64,000 nucleotides of DNA from Halanaerobium sp046541575 (GTDB lineage Bacteria; Bacillota; Halanaerobiia; Halanaerobiales; Halanaerobiaceae), in contig JBKHDA010000003.1 of the NCBI GenBank assembly GCA_046541575.1, positions 1-64,000 of the forward strand, read 5' to 3'. Shown piece after piece: positions 58,304-64,000 of the stretch (positions are counted from its first letter, which is position 1; each line of letters starts with the position of its first letter). A program made the position numbers and the translations under genes. The notes beneath the pieces are model-generated. The model was not told where the DNA came from. It saw nothing but the letters and a program-made list of their open reading frames with translations, and did no database searches.

Positions 58304-59827
58304 TTATTCTTTGTCCAGCCAGCTGCGTCCATCAGCTTCCAGCAGTTTGTCAGCTGCTTTAGGGCCTTCACTTAATGCAGGATAATGATGAAGTTCAATG
58401 TTTTCCTCCGCACATTTTTTCTGAATTTGATCGATAAATCTCCAGGAATATGAAACCTCTTCCCAGCTGGTAAAGAGAGTTTTATCACCGGCTATCATAT
58501 CATAGATTAGCCCCTCATAATTTTCTGGTGAATTAAAATACTGATGACAGCTCTGACAGAATTCCATCTCAACCGGGACAATTTTATTATTACTGGCCGG
58601 TTTACGGGTATTGAACCTCAGGGAAATCCCCTCTTCCGGCTGAATTTTGATAAATAAAAGGTTGCTGTCCAGTTTTTGATTCTGCAGATAAGCTGGATGG
58701 AAATTATCCTTAAACTCAATTGCAATTGCTGCTTCTTTTTTATTTAATCTTTTACCTGATTTAAGATAAATCGGAACATCTCGCCAGCGCTCATTATTTA
58801 AAAAGAGTTTAAGTGCCATAAAAGTAGCAGTTTCTGAGTTTGGATCAATTTCTTTTTCGTCTTTATAGGCTTTGATTTTCTGTTCATCAACAGTGTTTGA
58901 ATCATACTGGCCGCGGACAATATGCTCATCAATATCACATAAATCATTATCAGCCAGTTCTTTAAAAACTTCAACTTTTTTATCAGAAATTTCTTGAGCT
59001 GTTAAATTTTCTGGTTCTTCCATAGCAATCAACGATAAAACCTGAAGTATATGATTTTGAAACATATCTTTAATTACTCCGGTATCATCATAATATTTAC
59101 CCCGGTCCTTAACACCCTCCGATTCATTTAAATAGATCTGTATATTGTCTATATGCTTTCTATTCCAGAGAGCTCTAAAAATAGGATTGCTTAATCTGAT
59201 TACCATTATATTTTGTATCATTTCTTTGCCCAGATAATGATCTATTCTGAAAATATTTTTTTCAGAAAAAATACTGCTGAGGGTGCTGTTCAGTTTTTCA
59301 GCTGAATCAAGATTATGGCCAAATGGTTTTTCAATTACCAGTCTGGAATCATTATCTTTGAAACCAACATTCAGCAGGTCGAACTCCTGCAGTTTTTCTG
59401 CAATTTCGGCAAAAAACTTTGGAGCAGTTGCAAGATAGAAAATACGATCGGAAATACTCTCTTTTTCCGATTTATGAGCAAGATGTTTTCTTAAATTTTC
59501 AAAATCATGATCATCTTTAAAAGAAAGCTCAAAATATTCTATATGATCTTTTAAAAGCTGCCAGATTAGATTATCAACCTTTTCTTTTTTATTCTGCAGT
59601 GAATTATATAATGCTTCCAAGTAATCATTTTCACTTTCATAACGTCTTCCTGTAGCTATAATTGTATAATTATCCGGCAAAATACCTTTTTCAGCTAAAT
59701 TATAAAAAGCAGGGATTATTTTATTGTGTGTCAGATCCCCAGTTCCACCGAATAAGATAAATTGAAAATTATTTTCAATATTTTTGTCATTTGGACCTTT
59801 GTAAAGTTTATCTAATCTATTTTCCAA
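58304..59827 (-). CDS. zwf: Glucose-6-phosphate 1-dehydrogenase
   Basis: Oxidises glucose-6-phosphate to 6-phosphogluconolactone with NAD(P). 507 residues: dinucleotide motif GGTGDLTHNKIIPA, the active site RIDHYLGKEMIQ, VIEKPFGHNL and KDMFQNHILQVL. Starts with TTG, preceded by GGAGGTGTTTTAA. First gene of the row zwf - cyclase - gnd; together these form the oxidative pentose phosphate route, a source of NADPH. Confidence 0.95.
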   Translation of the reverse strand: MENRLDKLYKGPNDKNIENNFQFILFGGTGDLTHNKIIPAFYNLAEKGILPDNYTIIATGRRYESENDYLEALYNSLQNKKEKVDNLIWQLLKDHIEYFELSFKDDHDFENLRKHLAHKSEKESISDRIFYLATAPKFFAEIAEKLQEFDLLNVGFKDNDSRLVIEKPFGHNLDSAEKLNSTLSSIFSEKNIFRIDHYLGKEMIQNIMVIRLSNPIFRALWNRKHIDNIQIYLNESEGVKDRGKYYDDTGVIKDMFQNHILQVLSLIAMEEPENLTAQEISDKKVEVFKELADNDLCDIDEHIVRGQYDSNTVDEQKIKAYKDEKEIDPNSETATFMALKLFLNNERWRDVPIYLKSGKRLNKKEAAIAIEFKDNFHPAYLQNQKLDSNLLFIKIQPEEGISLRFNTRKPASNNKIVPVEMEFCQSCHQYFNSPENYEGLIYDMIAGDKTLFTSWEEVSYSWRFIDQIQKKCAEENIELHHYPALSEGPKAADKLLEADGRSWLDKE

Positions 59828-59898
59828 TTAAAACACCTCCAATAGCTACAATTAACTTAACATAATTACTCAGATATTGCTGTTAATAGATTAACACT

Positions 59899-60534
59899 CT
59901 AAAAACCCAGTTCTTCACCAACTAAGATAACCTTTATTCTGCCATTATGGCGAGAACGGCGGGTAATAACTGTCTGACAGCAAATCGTATCATCAATCTG
60001 ACAGCTGCTGCAGTAACCTATTTTTGCACAGGGAGTTTTTTGGTTTAAACGGATAGAATTAGCCGGTGCAGCCTGGTTGCGCACTCTTTTTACAGCACTT
60101 TCTTCATCAACAGTAACTTTATTCATTCCTGCAACAATAATTACATTTTTTGGACCATAAATTAAGGCGGCGAGACGATTACCATTGCCATCTACATTAA
60201 CTAATTTTCCGGACTGGGTAATTGCATTAGAGCTCATAAGATAATAATCAGCATTTAGGGCATCATGATATATTTTTTCTACTTCCTCGGAATTTTCAGC
60301 GGCTGCTCTATCAAGCAGTTGATAATCTCCACTTTTTAGTTTGTCAAAAATATTAATTTCTATCAGAGTTTTTGAACCACCCCAGGAAATTGTAGAATTG
60401 TTTTCAATTAAATCAAGCACCTTATTTCTGGCAGCTTCGGCATTTTCAACAAAACAGGCTTCGATATTTCTTTTTTCAAAATTCTTGATCAGGTTTTCAG
60501 CTTTAATTTTGTAATAATCTTTTTTAGTACTCAT
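59899..60534 (-). CDS. LUD-domain protein (LutC-like)
   Basis: 211 residues. The LUD/DUF162 fold is indicated by SWGGSKTLIEINIFD, SSNAITQSGKLVNVDGNGNRLAALIYGPKNVIIVAGMNKV and NSIRLNQKTPCAKIGYC. A C-terminal Cys cluster (CAKIGYCSSCQIDDTICC) could hold an Fe-S cluster, as in many stand-alone members. Often tied to lactate or one-carbon oxidation; function here unknown. ATG after GAGAGGAGAATTATA, divergent from the small YjfB gene. Confidence 0.85.
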   Translation of the reverse strand: MSTKKDYYKIKAENLIKNFEKRNIEACFVENAEAARNKVLDLIENNSTISWGGSKTLIEINIFDKLKSGDYQLLDRAAAENSEEVEKIYHDALNADYYLMSSNAITQSGKLVNVDGNGNRLAALIYGPKNVIIVAGMNKVTVDEESAVKRVRNQAAPANSIRLNQKTPCAKIGYCSSCQIDDTICCQTVITRRSRHNGRIKVILVGEELGF

Positions 60535-60694
60535 TATAATTCTCCTCTCATAATTTATCTCTCACTAATATTAATTGTACAAAAGACCTTAAATTACCTG
60601 CTTTATTTAATTAATTGTCTAAAATAGTGGAAAAATCTTTTGAAATCTGCTATCATAATAATACATATTATATAAAAAACTCAAAGGAGTTGAT

Positions 60695-60901
60695 ATGATG
60701 AGTAGTGTAAATGCTGCAATGCAGAATCAGGTTGCAAGTGTTCAGCAGGCTATGAGTATGTCTGGTATGCAGAAATCTATGGGACAGAGTGCTGATCAGG
60801 TATCAAAACTTGTTGAAGGTATGGAAGAGACTTCGCAGGCTGTTCAGCAGTCTCGTGCAGCTGGCCCAGGTAAAGGTCAAAATGTCAATTTAATGGCTTA
60901 G
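60695..60901 (+). CDS. YjfB-type putative motility protein
   Basis: A 67-68-residue protein rich in Met, Gln, Ser and Ala (SSVNAAMQNQVASVQQAMSM, KLVEGMEETSQAV), without signal peptide or membrane helix. Matches in my recollection the small YjfB/PF14070 family, linked to motility genes by co-occurrence only. Two ATGs start it; AAAGGAG is well placed for either. Followed by a terminator. Confidence 0.75.
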   Translation: MMSSVNAAMQNQVASVQQAMSMSGMQKSMGQSADQVSKLVEGMEETSQAVQQSRAAGPGKGQNVNLMA

Positions 60902-60919
60902 AAATATTAGAATTATCTG

Positions 60920-60945
60920 AAGGGCCTTAATAGGGTCCTTTTTTT
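60920..60945 (+). terminator. Terminator after the YjfB-type gene
   Basis: AAGGGCC pairs with GGGTCCTT (one G-T) across TTAATA and continues into seven T. Confidence 0.8.
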
Positions 60946-60974
60946 GTGTATGATGTTAAATTTTTTATTAGCTA

Positions 60975-61137
60975 GGAAATTATACCTAATGGTTTGTTGG
61001 GGATGACGGATTCGATATCCTAATACTAACTCATCTATTCGTAATAAAAAAGAGTTAGTGAAACATTTTCGGTTTCATAATTTCCGCTATCAACAAAATA
61101 TAACCTTAATGTATTACAGATGTCCGAAGGACATTTT
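60975..61137 (+). ncRNA. Possible structured RNA ending in a terminator-like hairpin
   Basis: GGAAATTAT (60975-60983) and ATAATTTCC (61077-61085) pair perfectly and enclose three smaller hairpins: GGAT/ATCC (61008-61020), ACTAACTC/GAGTTAGT (61025-61059) and GAAAC/GTTTC (61060-61076). Then follows ATGTCC-GAA-GGACAT (61120-61134) with T-rich flank. A multi-branched fold before a terminator is riboswitch-like; it does not match a class I recognise. It precedes the sugar-binding-protein gene. Confidence 0.4.
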
Positions 61138-61188
61138 GTTCATTTTTGGATATAAATTATTATATAAGTCTATAATGAGGTGAGAATT

Positions 61189-62205
61189 TTGTCTGTAAAA
61201 AAGTATAAATATTTATTATTTTTTATTATTATCTTAATTATTTGTTCACCTGTGATTTCTGCTGTAGAAAACAATCAGCAAAAAGAAGTAAATAATAAAA
61301 AAATGACTATTGCTTTTGTACCCCGTTCTCTAGAAAACCCCATTTTCTTAGATGCATTTGAAAACTCCCAAAAAAAAGCAGTTGATTTAGGAGTGAATCT
61401 GGAGTGGGTAGGTTCTTTTAGTTTTGATTCTGAAGAGCAGCTTAAAATTATCGATAGTCTAATCGAAAGAGAAGTAGACGGAATGGTTTTAAGTGTCAAT
61501 GACAGTCCTGAGTATGACAAAATAATCAATCGGGCTGTAAAAGAGGGGATAGCAGTTGCTACCTTTGATGCTGATGCACCAAATAGTAATAGATTGTTTA
61601 ATATAGGTATAGATAATTATGAGGCCGGAAAGGTTACAGCTGAAGGACTGCTGAAAGTTCTAGATGAAAGAAGTATTGATTATAAAGATTCCGATAAGCA
61701 GTTAAATACCATGATTATGACCGGTGTTAAAGGGGCTCTAAATTTAGAGAAAAGAATAAATGGGTTCCGAGACAGGGTTGAGGATACTAATATTGTAGTT
61801 GAAGATATTATTGAAAATCAGGATAATGTTAATCTGGCAGTAGAATTACTGGAGCAGTATGTTCAAAAAAACCCGGATGTAGACATTATATTTTTTGTAG
61901 GAGGCTGGCCCTTTTATGTACCGGCTGAGGCTTTACCAAATTTTCAGCACTGGGCAGAAGAAGGTGGAGTTGCAGTTGGTATTGATATTTTCTATGATGC
62001 ACTTGTGCTTCAGGATAGAGGATTGATTCATTATCTGGTGGGACAGGATATGTCAACTATGGGTTCTAAAGGTTTATCAACATTATATAATTATATTAAA
62101 TATGGAATTAAGCCTCCAGAATATATAAAAACAGGATTGGAAGTAGCTAATAAAGATAATTTAGATAAATTGTTAAGAATACATCAACCCTGGCGAGTTA
62201 AGTAA
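61189..62205 (+). CDS. Membrane-anchored or exported sugar-binding protein, sensory type
   Basis: About 338 residues. The N-terminus has a hydrophobic segment (LLFFIIILIICSPVISA) serving as signal or anchor, followed by a type I periplasmic-binding fold: FVPRSLENPIFLDAFENSQKK, IDSLIEREVDGMVLSVND, FDADAPNSNRLFNIGIDNYEAGKV. No ABC ATPase or permease follows; instead a YesM-type kinase starts 12 nt downstream, so the protein probably senses a sugar for that kinase, as XylFII does in clostridia. TTG 61189 after GAGGTGAG is chosen over GTG 61180. Confidence 0.8.
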   Translation: MSVKKYKYLLFFIIILIICSPVISAVENNQQKEVNNKKMTIAFVPRSLENPIFLDAFENSQKKAVDLGVNLEWVGSFSFDSEEQLKIIDSLIEREVDGMVLSVNDSPEYDKIINRAVKEGIAVATFDADAPNSNRLFNIGIDNYEAGKVTAEGLLKVLDERSIDYKDSDKQLNTMIMTGVKGALNLEKRINGFRDRVEDTNIVVEDIIENQDNVNLAVELLEQYVQKNPDVDIIFFVGGWPFYVPAEALPNFQHWAEEGGVAVGIDIFYDALVLQDRGLIHYLVGQDMSTMGSKGLSTLYNYIKYGIKPPEYIKTGLEVANKDNLDKLLRIHQPWRVK

Positions 62206-62217
62206 GGCGGTAATTTA

Positions 62218-63972
62218 ATGCTTAATAAATTTTTTAAAAAAATTGCAAAAGGAATAGGAATCCATACATTGCGGACCAGACTAATTATCTCTTTTTTGAT
62301 AATTGGACTGCTGCCGATATTACTTCTGGGTTTTTTATCATTTAATATTTATCGGGGAGCGATCAATGATCGAATAAGCAATTATTCTCAGGAAATGGTC
62401 AGGAGGATGGAAAGAGATTTAGAAGATTATATAGATGAAGTTGAAAGATTTTTGAGCAAAGAACAGGATTTTTATATTAATCAGTTTATTAAATTGACTC
62501 AGGTTAATGATTTTAGAAACAGCAGAAAATATGCCTTTAGAATCTGGGAGGATTTTAATAATGTCAAACAGCTGAAACCAGGCCTGGAGGATGTAGCCAT
62601 AACTTTTCAGGATGGAAGACGGATCAGCAGCTATGGAACTTATAATATTAATATAGATAATTTTGAAGAACAGCTCTATTCAGCTCATAGTAGTGACACA
62701 TTTTTTACTTCTCCCTATAGTAATTATTTGCAGGAAGAAGTTGTTACAATGGCTAAATATTATTATCCGGAAATAGCTGAAGAAAATGTTTTGATTTCTG
62801 CAGATATTGATTTAGATGTACTGGCTGATTTGACTGATTTTAATTTAGGAGAGAAAAGCTTTTTTTTAATTGCTGATCAGAATGGGGATATTATTTATCA
62901 TCCTGATCAGGAAAAAATTGGTGAGAGAAGCTTTTATTATAATGATGGCTTTCCGGACCGCAAGGTAAGTTTAAATGGAGAGCAGTACTTATTAACTTCT
63001 ACTTATTCTGAATCTGCAGGCTGGTATATTATCAGTATGGCCTTTGCTGATGAAGTAGAAGCAGAATTAAACTATATTACTGATCTGACAATTTATATGA
63101 CAATAATTATTTTAATATTAATAGTTTTATTAACATTATACTTATCTTCATCTTTATCTAAACCTATAAAGAAACTGCAGGAATTGACACATCGGGCTTC
63201 TGAAAATGATCTTTCAGTAAAAATTGATATCAGTGGTGATGATGAGATTGCAGAGTTAGGGCAGAGTTTCAATAAGATGATCAGAAGAATTAATAAATTA
63301 ATGGAACAGAATGTAAGAGAACAAAAATTATTAAGACAGCTGGAAATGGAAAGTCTGGATAACCAGATTAAACCCCACTTTATTTACAACACCCTGGATC
63401 TAATCATTGGCTTATTGGAAAATAATGATTTTGATCGGGCAACACATATGGTTGAAGCGCTTGGTAAATTTTTCCGACTCAGTTTGAGTCATGGTAAAGA
63501 GATGGTTTTAATTAGAAATGAAATTAAACATGTTAAAAATTATCTTTTTATTCAGCAGTTCAGGCATGGAGAAGAATATGAATATATAATTGATATCGAT
63601 GATTTTGAAATAATGGATAAACATATTCCTAAATTAATACTGCAGCCAATTGTAGAAAATGCAATTTATCACGGCCTACTGCCTGCTGAGAATAAGGGAT
63701 TAATTATTGTTAAGGGCTACAGGGAAAACAAAAATATATATTTTAAAATTGTAGATAACGGAGTAGGCATAGCTGCTGAAAAGCTTGAAGAAATCAATAA
63801 AATATTAAGTGGAGAAATTGAAACTGATGATCAGCAGAAATATTTTGGTCTGCGCAATGTAAACCAGCGGTTAAAGCTGATGTATGGTGGTAGTTCTGGC
63901 CTTGAAGTATTAAGTGTTGAGGGAGAAAAAACCACAGTCATCATCAGAATCGATCAAAGAGGAGGAAATTGA
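62218..63972 (+). CDS. Sensor histidine kinase, YesM/LytS type
   Basis: 584 residues: a transmembrane helix (about 20-42), an extracellular Cache-like domain (about 45-290), a second membrane helix (about 295-318), HAMP, then the His_kinase domain with the phospho-acceptor His387 in DNQIKPHFIYNTLD and the ATPase domain with LQPIVENAIYHGL, KIVDNGVGI and FGLRNVNQRL. It is encoded between the sugar-binding protein and a response regulator, forming a three-component sensing locus. ATG after AAGGCGG. Confidence 0.92.
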   Translation: MLNKFFKKIAKGIGIHTLRTRLIISFLIIGLLPILLLGFLSFNIYRGAINDRISNYSQEMVRRMERDLEDYIDEVERFLSKEQDFYINQFIKLTQVNDFRNSRKYAFRIWEDFNNVKQLKPGLEDVAITFQDGRRISSYGTYNINIDNFEEQLYSAHSSDTFFTSPYSNYLQEEVVTMAKYYYPEIAEENVLISADIDLDVLADLTDFNLGEKSFFLIADQNGDIIYHPDQEKIGERSFYYNDGFPDRKVSLNGEQYLLTSTYSESAGWYIISMAFADEVEAELNYITDLTIYMTIIILILIVLLTLYLSSSLSKPIKKLQELTHRASENDLSVKIDISGDDEIAELGQSFNKMIRRINKLMEQNVREQKLLRQLEMESLDNQIKPHFIYNTLDLIIGLLENNDFDRATHMVEALGKFFRLSLSHGKEMVLIRNEIKHVKNYLFIQQFRHGEEYEYIIDIDDFEIMDKHIPKLILQPIVENAIYHGLLPAENKGLIIVKGYRENKNIYFKIVDNGVGIAAEKLEEINKILSGEIETDDQQKYFGLRNVNQRLKLMYGGSSGLEVLSVEGEKTTVIIRIDQRGGN

Positions 63973-63973
63973 T

Positions 63974-64000
63974 TTGGACTATAAATTACTGCTCGTGGAT
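63974..64000 (+). CDS. Response regulator, N-terminal fragment cut by the window edge
   Basis: TTG after GGAGGAAATTGAT, one base beyond the kinase stop, opens LDYKLLLVD, the first beta strand and first acidic residue of a receiver domain. Only nine codons are in view. By position it is the cognate regulator, likely YesN/AraC type. Confidence 0.7.

Noticed and set aside
60999..61100. A full tmRNA or tRNA gene
   Set aside because: Only the short 5'-like motif is present; no acceptor stem partner, CCA end or tag reading frame can be found.
1..64000. CRISPR array, insertion sequence, prophage, rRNA or tRNA genes
   Set aside because: I saw no regularly spaced direct repeats, transposase or integrase motifs, phage structural genes or conserved RNA-gene signatures in the window.

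Overview
The window reads as chromosomal DNA of an anaerobic, AT-rich, low-GC Gram-positive-type bacterium, most likely a member of the Halanaerobiales (Halanaerobium or Halothermothrix type). The reasons are the close resemblance, from memory, of the sucrose-phosphate synthase and the fructokinase to the structurally studied Halothermothrix orenii enzymes, the acidic proteins, strong AGGAGG ribosome sites with frequent TTG starts, and anaerobic enzymes (2-oxoacid:ferredoxin oxidoreductase, hybrid-cluster protein, rubrerythrin). I see no rRNA, tRNA, insertion sequence, prophage or CRISPR array.

Layout. 73-19162 is a carbohydrate-storage block: alpha-glucan phosphorylase, sucrose-phosphate synthase and fructokinase, a type I pullulanase, a DUF4914 protein, sucrose phosphorylase with a LacI-family regulator and a clear operator, an AGCS amino-acid symporter, then glgB-glgC-glgD on the minus strand and a divergent glgA whose product carries an unexpected C-terminal helix-hairpin-helix domain. 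Together these genes build and break glycogen and sucrose around glucose-1-phosphate, ADP-glucose and fructose-6-phosphate.

19360-36813 is mixed metabolism with an iron theme: a fucose-isomerase-like protein with a minimal SufC/SufB (SMS) Fe-S assembly pair, an orphan NitT/TauT-type ABC importer, a patatin, a cyclopropane fatty acid synthase, dihydrolipoamide dehydrogenase, an encapsulin nanocompartment with its encapsulated ferritin, a radical SAM/DUF4130 putative DNA-repair pair, UDP-GlcNAc 2-epimerase, a two-subunit 2-oxoacid:ferredoxin oxidoreductase and a rubrerythrin. Three long imperfect palindromes with unrelated sequences lie in this part.

37078-47567 is a nitrosative/redox-stress block: hcp, ric (ScdA/YtfE), a cysteine-free Crp/Fnr-family regulator (HcpR-like), and a three-gene operon (DUF1858 domain fused to a cytoplasmic solute-binding-protein-like domain, a SIMIBI GTPase, an ABC ATPase with no permease). 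Similar TGTGA-N6-TCAYA palindromes lie upstream of hcp, of the ric leader and of the three-gene operon, each about 29 bp from a -10-like hexamer. I regard this operon as the best candidate for an undescribed system here. A chemotaxis receptor and a pyrophosphatase lie inside this block.

47815-60534 holds a DhaL-DegV fusion, a DUF1295 protein, a DUF523-DUF1722 protein, a minus-strand glycosyltransferase operon (including a glycosyltransferase fused to a cyclic-nucleotide-binding domain) next to a CBS protein, and a zwf - cyclase-family hydrolase - gnd operon with a LUD protein. 60695-64000 holds a small YjfB-type protein, a structured intergenic region ending in a terminator-like hairpin, and an incomplete sugar-binding-protein / YesM-type kinase / response-regulator locus cut by the right edge.
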